DNA from: Candidatus Gastranaerophilales bacterium
GTDB taxonomy: Bacteria > Cyanobacteriota > Vampirovibrionia > Gastranaerophilales > Gastranaerophilaceae
Length of the DNA: 64,000 nucleotides
NCBI GenBank assembly: GCA_028693235.1
Contig: JAQUVW010000001.1
Coordinates: 567,106 to 631,105 of the forward strand
Reading direction: 5' to 3'
A program made the translations under genes and the position numbers. Shown piece by piece: positions 43,443-53,075 of this stretch. Position 1 is the stretch's first letter; each line of letters starts with the position of its first letter. The notes beneath the pieces were generated by a model. The model did not search any database. It was not told the origin of the DNA and was given only the letters and a program-made list of their open reading frames with translations.

Positions 43443-44504
43443 GTGAGTTTGCAAAATACACAAATAACTATAGATATAAAAGAAACAATCAAATATAAGC
43501 CAATGACAATCGAGGATTTTGTTATTAGTATAGATAGGCTGACACGTTTCAAACGCCCATCGATAAAGTATCCTCGTGTATATAAAGATATTTTGTATAG
43601 ACATTTAATATCTCCTCAATTATCTAAGTCACAAATTGAGGCTTTGGCTCCTGAAAAACTTGTAAAATTAGTTGAAACTATATGGAACGAGTCAATAAAA
43701 GAGATTGAACACGTAAAAGCATTTCACAATACATCTAATTTGCTGCAAATACTCGATTCTCGTTATTTTACCAGCGAAGATGATTATACAAATATTTTAA
43801 TGTCAGCTAAATTAGAAATTTTAAATATTGTTGATAGATTTGCTGACAAAAATGGAATGGTTGATAATATCAGATTGTTAAAAGAGCTGTCAAATGTCTA
43901 CAAGAGCGGTATAAGAACAAATATTGATGTTTTTTCAGCTGCCAAGTCTTTAAGAGAAAAAGAATTTTTGCACTACCCTATCGAGAAGCTTGTTCTTGTA
44001 GAGGGCATTACAGAGGAAATATTGCTCCCATGTTTTGCTAAAATATTGGGCTATGATTTTGATAAAAATGGTATTCACATTATTGGAGCCGGTGGAAAAA
44101 GTAAGCTTCCACCGTTGTACGTTAAATTACGAAATATAGTTAAACTTCCAATATTTATTTTGCTTGATTCTGATGCAAGTAATATTCATTCCGAAATAAC
44201 AAAAGTATTAAAGCCAAAGGATTTGAGCACAGTTATTAAAAACGGGGAGTTTGAAGACATTGTCTCAAAAAACCTTATAAAAAGGGCGTTCAATACGCAT
44301 TTTTATGATATTGAAGAAGTTAGTATGTCTGATATAAAAAATCAGAATAAGATGTGTGAAAATATTTCAATGATATATAGGACACGAGGATTGGGCGAAT
44401 TTCAAAAGGCACATTTTGCGAAAATTCTTGCCGACAACGCAAAATATAAAACCGATGTTTCAGACGAAATTTCAACAATAATAGAACAAATTAAATCTAT
44501 TTAG
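43443..44504 (+). CDS. TOPRIM-domain protein related to OLD-family nucleases, without the ATPase domain
   Basis: Residues about 180-345 form a TOPRIM fold like that of OLD-family nucleases: KLVLVEGITEEILL (E187), the IIGAGGKSK segment, and ILLDSDAS (D242, D244), the metal-binding acidic set. The first 170 residues are helical and unlike the usual SMC-like ATPase; no Walker A is present. Annotated relatives are often anti-phage nucleases or DNA-repair proteins. The GTG at 43443 and a TTG at 43449 are both possible starts, with GGAG just upstream. It lies convergent with the peptide-binding protein gene, overlapping by 8 bases. Function uncertain. Confidence 0.72.
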   Translation: MSLQNTQITIDIKETIKYKPMTIEDFVISIDRLTRFKRPSIKYPRVYKDILYRHLISPQLSKSQIEALAPEKLVKLVETIWNESIKEIEHVKAFHNTSNLLQILDSRYFTSEDDYTNILMSAKLEILNIVDRFADKNGMVDNIRLLKELSNVYKSGIRTNIDVFSAAKSLREKEFLHYPIEKLVLVEGITEEILLPCFAKILGYDFDKNGIHIIGAGGKSKLPPLYVKLRNIVKLPIFILLDSDASNIHSEITKVLKPKDLSTVIKNGEFEDIVSKNLIKRAFNTHFYDIEEVSMSDIKNQNKMCENISMIYRTRGLGEFQKAHFAKILADNAKYKTDVSDEISTIIEQIKSI

Positions 44505-46377
44505 ATTTTTTTGTCTTGATTTTATAGTCTTCTTTTACATAAATTTCTTCGGGGTTATGAATAACTCCACCTAGTTGTGTCGGGTAAATATTGCCGAATT
44601 TATTCCTCAAAGCACTGACTCTCAAAGGAGAATACAAGTATATGATAGGTCTTTCATCATAGACAATTTGTTGATATTGGTCATATAGCTTTTTTCTTTC
44701 AGCAAACGACAATTTCAAAGCAGCATTATCAAATATAGAATCAATTTGTTTTTCCCATGGAAATAAGTTGGGATTTTTTTCATTTGGTTGTCTTTTATTG
44801 AACAAATGTAATGGACCATAAGAATACCAAACATTTTGTCCGCTGTGAGGCTCAAGAGCATTACCTGTGAAGCCCATTATTGTTGATTCCCAGTCCAAAC
44901 TGTTCGTCAATTTGTTCACAAGTGAATTAAACTCAATAGGTTTAAAATTAACTTTCATTCCTAATTCAGAAAGGTCTTCTTTTACCATTACCCCGATTGC
45001 TTCACGTTCAGTGTTGCCAGCATTGGTAAGTAGGTCAAATTCAACAATATTACCTTTTTTATCGTGTAAAATACCTTTTTTATCCCAGTAAAAACCTGAC
45101 TGCTTTAACAATTTTTTTGAATATTCAATATCAGTTTTGTGACCTTTTTCCAGCTTTTTGTTTAAGTAAATAGATGGGAGCGATTCGGCTGTAAATAGTG
45201 GTTGCCCGACTCCGTTTGCAATATTAAAGACCATACTGTCACGGTCTAAGGCATAATCTACGGCGGTTCTAAAATTTTTATCTCTAAACCATGCCTGTTT
45301 CTTTTTCATCACGTAATAATTGCCATTTGAGGCTTTTCTATCGTTCATATTGAAAATCAAAAACATAGTGCCAGTGTTAGGTCCCAGATTGTAGACTTTA
45401 TAATCCGAATTGTTTTCAAGCTCTTTAAATCTGGCAACATCTTTGCCTCTCAAATCAAGTATATCGAGTTCTTTAGATTCAAATTTCAAAAGCTCATTGT
45501 TTAAATCGCCAACGATTAAAAAGATATAGCGGTCTATATAAGGCAACTTTTGGTGTTTTTCATCAATCATATAATAATTTTGATTTCTGACGAGAACAAC
45601 TCTTTGAGCAGGTACATATTCTTTTAACCTAAAAGGTCCACTAGTTACGAACGAAGCTGGTTTAGTGGTTGTCCCGTAAAAAGAATCAAAATATCTGTTA
45701 CCTTTTTTTATGACATTTTCGAAAACATGTTTCGGTGCAATCGGCACACTCATAAGTCTTAGGAATGGGGCAAACGGTTTTGGCGTTGTGAATTTAATAG
45801 TATATTTGTCGATTTTTTTAATTTCAGGAGGAACCCCATCAATTAAAATCGAATCTCTAGTACTAATGTTTCCAAAACCACCTAATATAATTTTGTTCCA
45901 AGTAAACGTGACGTCATCAGCTGTAATTTCCTTGCCGTCAGACCATTTTACACCTTTTCTCAATGTTACGGTATAGGTTTTGTTATCTTTTGAAACTTGA
46001 ATTTTCTTTGCAAGTTTTGGAATAACTTGTCCCGTATAGACATCTGTTGTAACTAGAGAGTCGAACATCAAATCAGAAATTTGAGAAGAAGTTGCATCTT
46101 TTGATTCCCAAGGATTAAATGTTTTAGGGCCTTCTCCAATGGTTGAAGTGACAAACTCGCCGCCATATTGACCGACATCGCCTCGTGACAACATATAATC
46201 TGTACCGTTTATCGTAAGAGTTTTTAATTCCCTATATTCGCTTGATTTTGTGATTTCAGCACTTTTACCATTATCATCTGAAGCATTTGTATCAGGCTTG
46301 TCAATTCTGAAGCAAGCAACACAAACGAGTGCTATGAGCACAATTATGACTAAAATTTTCCCTAATCTTTTATGCAT
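44497..46377 (-). CDS. Peptide/nickel-type ABC substrate-binding protein (SBP_bac_5)
   Basis: The 626-residue product is a cluster C binding protein of the DppA/OppA class. An N-terminal hydrophobic helix ends in LVCVACFRI, a plausible lipobox. The family hallmark is clear: KDNKTYTVTLRKGVKWSDG with ITADDVTFTW, then GPFRLKEYVPAQRVVLVRN, and FRTAVDYALDRDSM later. The C-terminal ERPIIYLYSPL also fits. No permeases or ATPases lie beside it. It ends convergently with the TOPRIM gene, with 8 bases overlap. Confidence 0.88.
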   Translation of the reverse strand: MHKRLGKILVIIVLIALVCVACFRIDKPDTNASDDNGKSAEITKSSEYRELKTLTINGTDYMLSRGDVGQYGGEFVTSTIGEGPKTFNPWESKDATSSQISDLMFDSLVTTDVYTGQVIPKLAKKIQVSKDNKTYTVTLRKGVKWSDGKEITADDVTFTWNKIILGGFGNISTRDSILIDGVPPEIKKIDKYTIKFTTPKPFAPFLRLMSVPIAPKHVFENVIKKGNRYFDSFYGTTTKPASFVTSGPFRLKEYVPAQRVVLVRNQNYYMIDEKHQKLPYIDRYIFLIVGDLNNELLKFESKELDILDLRGKDVARFKELENNSDYKVYNLGPNTGTMFLIFNMNDRKASNGNYYVMKKKQAWFRDKNFRTAVDYALDRDSMVFNIANGVGQPLFTAESLPSIYLNKKLEKGHKTDIEYSKKLLKQSGFYWDKKGILHDKKGNIVEFDLLTNAGNTEREAIGVMVKEDLSELGMKVNFKPIEFNSLVNKLTNSLDWESTIMGFTGNALEPHSGQNVWYSYGPLHLFNKRQPNEKNPNLFPWEKQIDSIFDNAALKLSFAERKKLYDQYQQIVYDERPIIYLYSPLRVSALRNKFGNIYPTQLGGVIHNPEEIYVKEDYKIKTKKSK

Positions 46378-46483
46378 AAGTTAAAGCTAACACAAAATTC
46401 TTCAAAATAATATAGCTGATGAGTATGATATTGTTGACTAAAGCTAAAAATCTCTATATACTTTGAATGGACAGGAGGCTATT

Positions 46484-46942
46484 ATGGAAATTTGGCAAAT
46501 TTGGTGCATTGCAGGAATTGTTCTTTTGATAATTGAAATGTTTACACCGGTAATGTTCTTTTTATGTTTGGCTGTCGCAGCTTTTGTTACGGCGATTGTT
46601 GCTGCAATTGGCTTTTCGGTTATGTTCCACTCTATTGCTTTCGCAGTGGCAACTATATTGCTAATACTTTTCATACGACCGTATTTACTAAGCAAATTTA
46701 ATAATAATGATAAACAAACAGGTATTGAAGCAAAATATATAGGTAAAAATGCAACTGTAATTGCACCTGTTACCAAATCCTCCGGAAGAATTGCCATATA
46801 TGGGGAAGAATGGGACGCTCGGACGGATTATGATTGCACTATAGAACCGGATAGTCAAGTTAAAATAATTTCTAACGACAGTATCGTTATGAAGGTTGAA
46901 CCGCTCAAAGATATAAAGGAGAATAATAATGAGTGTAATTAG
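46484..46942 (+). CDS. NfeD-like membrane protein
   Basis: The 152-residue short NfeD form has four membrane helices (to about residue 70) and a C-terminal OB-fold-like domain with YIGKNATVIAPV, SGRIAIYGEEWDAR and SQVKIISNDSIVMKVEPL. It acts with stomatin/SPFH proteins in membrane quality control, as the next gene shows. AGGAGG precedes the ATG at 46484. The gene overlaps the SPFH gene by 14 bases. Confidence 0.9.
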   Translation: MEIWQIWCIAGIVLLIIEMFTPVMFFLCLAVAAFVTAIVAAIGFSVMFHSIAFAVATILLILFIRPYLLSKFNNNDKQTGIEAKYIGKNATVIAPVTKSSGRIAIYGEEWDARTDYDCTIEPDSQVKIISNDSIVMKVEPLKDIKENNNECN

Positions 46943-47903
46943 TATTGTACTTCTTGTATTCGTGATTTTATTGGCTCTTAAAGGCTTTAAAATTGTGAAA
47001 CAAGCTGAAGTTATCATTATCGAACGACTAGGAAAGTTTGAAAAAGTGTTGGATTCAGGGATACATTTTATTATTCCTATCGTTGAAGCACCAAGAGGAG
47101 TCTTTTGGAAACAAGTTGCAAAAGGTGCAGATGGTAGAAATTATGCCTATATAGCTGAAAGAGAACGTATTGACTTGAGAGAATGTGTCTATGATTTTCC
47201 TCGTCAAAACGTGATTACAAAAGACAATGTATCAATCAGTATCAATGCTTTGATATATTTTCAAATTGTAAACCCTAAAAGTGCAGTATATGAAATTCAA
47301 AATTTGCCTGAAGCTATTGAAAAACTAACGCAAACTACATTGAGAAATATCATAGGCGAACTCGATTTAGATGAAACATTGGTTTCTCGAGATACTATTA
47401 ATGCAAAATTAAGAGCAATACTTGATGAAGCGTCTAATAAATGGGGCGTAAAAGTAAACAGGGTTGAGCTCCAAGATGTTATTCCACCTGCAGACATTCA
47501 AGCGGCAATGGAAAAACAAATGAAAGCTGAACGTGATAGGCGTGCTTCTATTTTAGAAGCTGAGGGATTGAAAAAATCTGCAATTTTGAAAGCTGAAGGA
47601 CAAAAAGAAGCTGAAATAAATAAAGCTGAAGGTGATAAAAAAGCTGCTATATTAAGAGCTGACGGTAATGCTCAAGCTCGTATTTTGGAAGCAGATGGTG
47701 AAAAACAAGCAATTCAAAAGATTATTGAAGCTATTCAAAGTCACGGTCAACCTGACAAATATTTAATCGCAATGAAATATCTTGAAACCTTGAAAGGTAT
47801 GGTCGAAGGTGAAAACAATAAGGTCGTTTATATGCCTTATGAAGCCTCTGGCATTTTGAGTTCTATTGACGGAATTAAACAAATGCTTGACTCAGGCAAA
47901 TAA
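46929..47903 (+). CDS. SPFH/stomatin-family membrane protein
   Basis: A 324-residue stomatin-like protein: one N-terminal helix (about 2-20), then the SPFH (band 7) domain with VIIIERLGKFEKVLDSG, VSINALIYFQIVNP, NIIGELDLDETL and WGVKVNRVELQDVIPP, and a long charged coiled coil from about residue 195 with repeated KAEG and EADG units. Such proteins scaffold membrane microdomains. AAAGGAG precedes the ATG. The overlap with the NfeD gene marks a classic NfeD-stomatin pair. Confidence 0.94.
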   Translation: MSVISIVLLVFVILLALKGFKIVKQAEVIIIERLGKFEKVLDSGIHFIIPIVEAPRGVFWKQVAKGADGRNYAYIAERERIDLRECVYDFPRQNVITKDNVSISINALIYFQIVNPKSAVYEIQNLPEAIEKLTQTTLRNIIGELDLDETLVSRDTINAKLRAILDEASNKWGVKVNRVELQDVIPPADIQAAMEKQMKAERDRRASILEAEGLKKSAILKAEGQKEAEINKAEGDKKAAILRADGNAQARILEADGEKQAIQKIIEAIQSHGQPDKYLIAMKYLETLKGMVEGENNKVVYMPYEASGILSSIDGIKQMLDSGK

Positions 47904-47922
47904 TATTAATTTTTTCAAAATT

Positions 47923-47952
47923 AAAAAGGTGCTTCAAATAGAGGCACCTTTT
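47923..47952 (+). terminator. Terminator of the NfeD-SPFH pair
   Basis: AAAAAGGTGC pairs with GCACCTTTT around an 11-base loop, followed by T-rich sequence. Confidence 0.8.
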
Positions 47953-47983
47953 GAGATATAAGATTAGAGAGAGATGAGAGAGC

Positions 47984-48904
47984 TTAGTCTTGAGGAATAA
48001 ATACTGTGAAGCTGTTGCTGATATTTTTATATTGTTTTGCAACGTGGTCACTTGCTTCGTATCCGTTTCCTAATGAAATTGAAATGTGTCCATGCGGGTT
48101 GTCACCGTCTTTGTCCCAAACGACAATTGCACCTGCAGGAAGTTTATCCAAATCAGCTTTTGAAGCTGAAACTTCTTTAAATTGGTCAGAGTGTTGTCTT
48201 AGTCCATCTGCTGCCATATATGCTGAAGGGTAACCCAAACGGAATCCATACATTTTTTCTAATGAATTATTAACGCCTTTTAAGCACCAGCCATGTGAAC
48301 CCATAGAGCTTGCTGTTTGGCTTGCAACTTGTGCTAATTTTGCACCATTTTGTGTTGCACCTTCTGCGTTAATATTTGGTGCAGAAGCATTGCTGAATGC
48401 GGTGTTGACGGCATTTGTTGTTTTATCAACGGCATTTCTAATAACAGAAGGCATTTTGCCAACCGCTGCTTGGAACTTAGTAACCGGACTGAAGTTTTGT
48501 GAGTCAATACTCGCATCATTTTCAGGTTCTGGAACGCCAAGTGTTTCACATGCACGTTTTTGCATCGCAACAGGAAGTTTTGCCAAAGCTTTATTTAATA
48601 TGGAGGCTACATCAATATCGTCACCGCCCATTGTTTGAATTAGATTCAATCTTGTTTTTAGAGTTCTTAAAGAGTTTTCACTTGCGTCTTCTTCCATATG
48701 AGCAGCATCTTGAACAAGTGAAGAAACCATAGATTCAATTTGTGTTGATTTAACTGCGTTAGAAGTTCCGAACGCATCAGTAACACCATCTTGACCACTG
48801 CCATTCAAAGGGATATTGATATCACTTGAATCAGTGCCTTGTGTTGATTTTAGCTTAAATAAGTCAGCATAATTAGCTGAAATACTACTAATAGAAGTTG
48901 TCAT
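47984..48904 (-). CDS. Cysteine amidase/peptidase of the CHAP/NlpC type, probably envelope-acting
   Basis: The C-terminal domain of this 306-residue protein (about 205-305) has GSHGWCLKGV with the likely nucleophile cysteine, LPAGAIVVWD and HGHISISLGNGYEASDH with the catalytic histidine. This pattern fits CHAP- or NlpC/P60-like amidases that cleave peptidoglycan. The first 200 residues are helical and polar with no classical signal peptide. The start at 48904 is chosen over 48964 because the sequence from there is well formed and AGGAATT precedes it. Secretion by a non-classical route is possible. Confidence 0.72.
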   Translation of the reverse strand: MTTSISSISANYADLFKLKSTQGTDSSDINIPLNGSGQDGVTDAFGTSNAVKSTQIESMVSSLVQDAAHMEEDASENSLRTLKTRLNLIQTMGGDDIDVASILNKALAKLPVAMQKRACETLGVPEPENDASIDSQNFSPVTKFQAAVGKMPSVIRNAVDKTTNAVNTAFSNASAPNINAEGATQNGAKLAQVASQTASSMGSHGWCLKGVNNSLEKMYGFRLGYPSAYMAADGLRQHSDQFKEVSASKADLDKLPAGAIVVWDKDGDNPHGHISISLGNGYEASDHVAKQYKNISNSFTVFIPQD

Positions 48905-49000
48905 CTCTTTAAATTCCTGTGTTGGTAATACTCTCTTATGTATATATAAAGGATATATACTCACAGAAATTGCTTTTTTGCTTAGTAATATTAAGAAATA

Positions 49001-50320
49001 TTAAGCAAGGTCGCCATATAAGCACCAAGTTTGAGCTTTTGTTACTTTTACATTTACGAAATCACCGATATTGCTGTCTGGTGCAACGAAATGAATGAGC
49101 TTGTTGTTGCCAGCTCTGCCGTTGCAGAAGATGGTTCCGTTTTTATCGGTTTTTGCTTCTATTAATACCTCGAATGTTTTGCCAATACATTTTTGGTTTG
49201 ATTTGAGGCAAGCTTCACGGTTTTTTTCGTTTAAAATATCAAGCCTTTTAGCTTTTGTATCTTCGTCGACAAATTTGTCGGTCATTTTCGCTGCTTTAGT
49301 GTAAATCCTTGGCGAATATGCGGCTGTATTTTGGTAATCTAATTCAAACTCATCTATTGCGGATAAAGTATCTAAGAATTGTTCTTCTGTTTCTCCCGGG
49401 AAACCGGCTATAAAATCACTTGTTATAGCAACGTCAGAGAATCTTTTTCTGATTTTATTTACGATTTGAGCATATTGTTGTCGGTCGTATCTTCTGTTCA
49501 TATCTTTCAAAATTTCAGAATTGCCTGATTGCATCGGAATATGGAAGTAATCACAAACTTTGTCACATTCTTCAACTGCATCAATCAAATCATCAGTTAT
49601 GTCAGTAGGGTATGAAGTTACAAATCTTATGCGGAATTTGCCGTCTATTTTATTCAAATTTCTTAGCAAATTAGCGAGAGTTGATTTGTTATCATCGAAA
49701 TCTTTGCCATAGCTGTCGACATTTTGACCGAGGAGGGTAATTTCCTTGTATCCGGCAGAGATAGCGTTTTTAGCTTCTTGGATAATTTCGTCCATTTGCC
49801 TGCTTCTTTCGCGACCACGAGTGAAAGGGACAACACAATATGTACAAAAGTTGTTACAACCTTCAATAATAGGTATCCAAGCATTTACGCTTTTGGCTCT
49901 GTCTATTTTAAATTTGTTAGCGTCATCAGTGACAGCTTTTTCAGTGATTGCACAAACTTTTTCGCCTGCTTCTATTCGTTGTATAAGAGATGGCAACTCA
50001 TAAATATTATGAGTACCGAAAACCAAATCAATATATGGGGCACGTTTTTGAATGTTTTTTTTATCTTGTTGAGCTACACAGCCACAAATTCCGATTTTTA
50101 GCTCGGGGCGTTTTTTCTTCCATTTACCCCATAAACCAACTTGGCTGTAAGCTTTATCAGCTGATAGTTGTCTTATGCTGCAAGTGTTTATAATCAATAA
50201 ATCAGCATCTTTGGGCTCATTTGTGTTTTCGTAGCCAAAGTGTGAAAGAATTCCGGAAACTCTTTCACTATCTGATTTGTTCATCTGACATCCGAGTGTT
50301 TGTATAAATAATTTCTTCAT
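49001..50320 (-). CDS. miaB: tRNA-2-methylthio-N6-dimethylallyladenosine synthase
   Basis: MiaB adds the methylthio group to A37 of tRNAs that read U-starting codons. Order of domains in 439 residues: an N-terminal UPF0004 domain with QTLGCQMNKSDSER and NTCSIR; the radical SAM core with EGCNNFCTYCVVPFTRGRERSR (CxxxCxxC, read in parts), LGQNVDSYG and HIPMQSGN; then the TRAM domain with NGRAGNNKLIHF. No ribosome site is obvious before the ATG. Confidence 0.95.
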   Translation of the reverse strand: MKKLFIQTLGCQMNKSDSERVSGILSHFGYENTNEPKDADLLIINTCSIRQLSADKAYSQVGLWGKWKKKRPELKIGICGCVAQQDKKNIQKRAPYIDLVFGTHNIYELPSLIQRIEAGEKVCAITEKAVTDDANKFKIDRAKSVNAWIPIIEGCNNFCTYCVVPFTRGRERSRQMDEIIQEAKNAISAGYKEITLLGQNVDSYGKDFDDNKSTLANLLRNLNKIDGKFRIRFVTSYPTDITDDLIDAVEECDKVCDYFHIPMQSGNSEILKDMNRRYDRQQYAQIVNKIRKRFSDVAITSDFIAGFPGETEEQFLDTLSAIDEFELDYQNTAAYSPRIYTKAAKMTDKFVDEDTKAKRLDILNEKNREACLKSNQKCIGKTFEVLIEAKTDKNGTIFCNGRAGNNKLIHFVAPDSNIGDFVNVKVTKAQTWCLYGDLA

Positions 50321-50391
50321 GCTTAATATTATACTTGAAAAAAATGTGTTATACTAACTACGTTAAAATTTTATAACAGATAGGAGTAAAT

Positions 50392-50676
50392 ATGCCTACA
50401 TACGTTAGAGCGAGCCATTTATTGGTTAAAACAGAAGAAGAAGCTAAAAGTTTGAGAGAAGAAATTCTTGAAGGAAAAGATTTTGCACAAGTTGCATCAG
50501 AAGTTTCAATGTGCCCATCAGGTGCAAACGGCGGTGATTTAGGGTTTTTCACAAAGGGACAAATGGTTCAAGAATTTGAAGATGCTGCTTTTTCGATGAA
50601 AGTCGGTGAAGTTTCTGACCCAATAAAAACACAATTCGGTTATCATTTGATAAAGCTGACCGATACAAAGGACTAA
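50392..50676 (+). CDS. Parvulin-type peptidyl-prolyl isomerase
   Basis: A single-domain parvulin of 94 residues: ASHLLVKTEEEA at the start, MCPSGANGGDLGFFTKGQMV in the centre, and the C-terminal TQFGYHLIKL. It lacks a signal peptide and so acts in the cytoplasm. TAGGAGTAAAT precedes the ATG. The stop at 50674-50676 directly abuts the pepP start at 50677. Confidence 0.93.
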   Translation: MPTYVRASHLLVKTEEEAKSLREEILEGKDFAQVASEVSMCPSGANGGDLGFFTKGQMVQEFEDAAFSMKVGEVSDPIKTQFGYHLIKLTDTKD

Positions 50677-52323
50677 ATGGAATTAATAAATAAACTAAAA
50701 AACTTTTTAAAAGAATACAATGCTGATGCTCTACTTATAAATTCTACAAACGAATTTTTGGTAGAGTATAATCAGTTTGAAAAAAATGCCCGATATTCTG
50801 TAACAGGCTTTTCAGGCTCAACGGGTGATGTTCTTTTGACTTCTGAAAAGGTATTTCAATTTGTTGATGGTAGATATCATGAGCAAGCCGATTTAGAGGT
50901 TGATACGAGCATTGTAGATGTCGTAAAATTACAGATGGGGCAACAATATATCAAAGAACTTGCAACTCGCCTTAAAAATGATTCTGTACTTTTAGTAGTT
51001 GGCAAAAAAATCTCAAGTGCATTTTTGAACGCTTTAAATTGCGAATTAGAGCAGAAGAATATAACATTTAAAATTTTAGATTTTGACCCGGTTTTTTCTC
51101 TTGGTCAAAAAAAATATAAAAATGAAAAGCAAAAATTATTTTTGATAGACAAAAACATTGCAGGTGAAACCGCTTCTGAAAAGCTCGAAAAAATATCATC
51201 TAAATTGGCAGAAAATGAATCAATTGTAGTTTCTGCTCTGGAAGATATTGCATATTTAACAAATATTCGCTCTTATGATATTCCATATAGTTCGTCATTT
51301 TATGCCAAAATGTTGATTGATAAGCACACTGTCAAACTTTATACTGATAGTAATATAAATCTCGATGAAAATATGAGCGAAACTTTTAAAATTTTACCAT
51401 TGAAAAATTTTGACGAGGATTTAAAATCTATCAAAAACGCCACTGTAAAAATAGATGAGAAGACTATAAATACTTATGATTTGTATAATATAGACGAAAG
51501 CAATAATCTTCAATACAGCAATATTTCGACTTTAAAAACACAAAAGAATGATAGTGAACTTAAACACTTCAAATCCTCGTTTGAACGGGCTGACAACGCT
51601 TTGATGATTATTTCAGATATGATTAATTCAAATAAAATATATTCTGAAACTGATTATTATGATGCACTTGTCGACTCTTTTTACAATAATGAAGCACAAA
51701 GCTTGAGTTTTAAACCAATAATAGCAGCGGGTACAAATTCTTCTATTATACACTATTCTCACCCTAAAAATAATTTTTTTGTTAATGAAGGTGACTTTTT
51801 GCTCGTAGATTGTGGCGGTTATTACGAAGGTGGCTATGCTACAGATATAACAAGAACTTTTCTTAAAGGGACTCCTACTGATTATCAAAAAATAGTTTAT
51901 ACAACTGTTTTGAAGGCTTTTTTCACCGCATACAAAGCTTCTTATACAACTAGAAATACTTGGTATGATATAGACAAAAAGGCTCGAGATGTCATAAATC
52001 AAGCCAATTTGGCAGGATTTTCCTTTAATCACTCGACAGGCCATGGCGTCGGGCTCAATGTCCACGAAACGCCTCCTGCTTTAGCACCATCTGATTTGTC
52101 AAAAAAACAGATTACTCATAATGCTGTTTTTTCAATTGAACCAGGGATTTATAAACCACTTTATGGCGGCGTTAGACTTGAAAATACAGTCTATAGCTCA
52201 ATAACTAATGGTAAAGTTTCAATTAATACACTTTCAAAATTTAAGTTTGAACCCAAACTTGTTGATTTTTCTATGTTATCAGACATTGAAAGAGAATATT
52301 TCGAAGAATGGCAGGCTATGTAA
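50677..52323 (+). CDS. Xaa-Pro aminopeptidase (M24 metallopeptidase)
   Basis: The 548-residue enzyme removes N-terminal residues next to proline. It has two N-terminal creatinase-like domains (residues 1-290) and a pita-bread M24 domain with the dimetal ligands in LVDCGGYYEGGYATDITR (two Asp), HSTGHGVGL (His), IEPGIY (Glu) and GVRLEN (Glu). The length fits the APP1/cytosolic branch. It starts at the base after the parvulin stop, and its end overlaps the trmH gene, making a tight three-gene unit. Confidence 0.92.
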   Translation: MELINKLKNFLKEYNADALLINSTNEFLVEYNQFEKNARYSVTGFSGSTGDVLLTSEKVFQFVDGRYHEQADLEVDTSIVDVVKLQMGQQYIKELATRLKNDSVLLVVGKKISSAFLNALNCELEQKNITFKILDFDPVFSLGQKKYKNEKQKLFLIDKNIAGETASEKLEKISSKLAENESIVVSALEDIAYLTNIRSYDIPYSSSFYAKMLIDKHTVKLYTDSNINLDENMSETFKILPLKNFDEDLKSIKNATVKIDEKTINTYDLYNIDESNNLQYSNISTLKTQKNDSELKHFKSSFERADNALMIISDMINSNKIYSETDYYDALVDSFYNNEAQSLSFKPIIAAGTNSSIIHYSHPKNNFFVNEGDFLLVDCGGYYEGGYATDITRTFLKGTPTDYQKIVYTTVLKAFFTAYKASYTTRNTWYDIDKKARDVINQANLAGFSFNHSTGHGVGLNVHETPPALAPSDLSKKQITHNAVFSIEPGIYKPLYGGVRLENTVYSSITNGKVSINTLSKFKFEPKLVDFSMLSDIEREYFEEWQAM

Positions 52324-53075
52324 TGCAAGAAATAACAAGTGTTTCAAATTCAAAAATAAAAGAATATTCCAAACTTCTTCAAAAAAAGTATCGTGAAAAA
52401 TCTTGCTTATTCATTGTTGAAGGCAAAAAAGCCTATGAAGAAATTTTGAACGCAAATATAAAAATAGAAGATGTTTTTGTCACTGATAGCTGTAAAAATC
52501 AAATTAATGATAATCATGCCACTTTTGTTACAGAAGCTGTAATAAAGAAACTCTGTTCGACTGATTCGCCCTCTAATATTGTAACGATTGCACATAAACA
52601 ACCAAACGATATTTCTATTGTCAAAAACAATAACATATTTTTAATTGAAAATATTAAAGACGCAGGCAATTTGGGCACAATAATCAGGAGTGCTGCGGCT
52701 TTCGGTTTTGAAAATATATTGCTGATAGGTAACACTATTGATATTTACAATCCAAAGGTGATAAGGTCTTCTGCAGGCAATTTTTTCAAAGTAAAAGTAA
52801 TAACAACTGATATAAGCACTCTTAAAAATCAATTTAAAGATTATAACTATATTGCGACGGCTTTGGCTTCTAATGCACAAATCACACCAGCACAAATCGA
52901 TACTCAAGCAAAAAACATAATAATGTTCGGCTCGGAAGCTACAGGCTTAACTCAAGGCTTAATAGACCTTGCAAACAAAAATTTGCTTATACCTATGAAA
53001 AATGACGTTGAATCGTTAAACCTTTCAACCGCAGTGAGCGTTACAATGTATCAAATGTTTACTAAAACTTTTTGA
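52323..53075 (+). CDS. TrmH/SpoU-family RNA 2'-O-methyltransferase
   Basis: The 250-residue product has an N-terminal substrate-binding domain (EGKKAYEEIL) and the SPOUT knot domain with the three family motifs: IENIKDAGNLGTIIRSAAAFG, IMFGSEATGL and IPMKNDVESLNLSTAVSV. The target is probably a ribosomal or transfer RNA ribose. The ATG at 52323 shares one base with the pepP stop (TAATG); an in-frame ATG at 52308 is also possible. The end overlaps pcrA by 14 bases convergently. Confidence 0.92.
   Translation: MQEITSVSNSKIKEYSKLLQKKYREKSCLFIVEGKKAYEEILNANIKIEDVFVTDSCKNQINDNHATFVTEAVIKKLCSTDSPSNIVTIAHKQPNDISIVKNNNIFLIENIKDAGNLGTIIRSAAAFGFENILLIGNTIDIYNPKVIRSSAGNFFKVKVITTDISTLKNQFKDYNYIATALASNAQITPAQIDTQAKNIIMFGSEATGLTQGLIDLANKNLLIPMKNDVESLNLSTAVSVTMYQMFTKTF

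Noticed and set aside
51628..52065. 145-codon frame on the minus strand
   Set aside because: Falls inside the catalytic domain of the Xaa-Pro aminopeptidase gene on the other strand.
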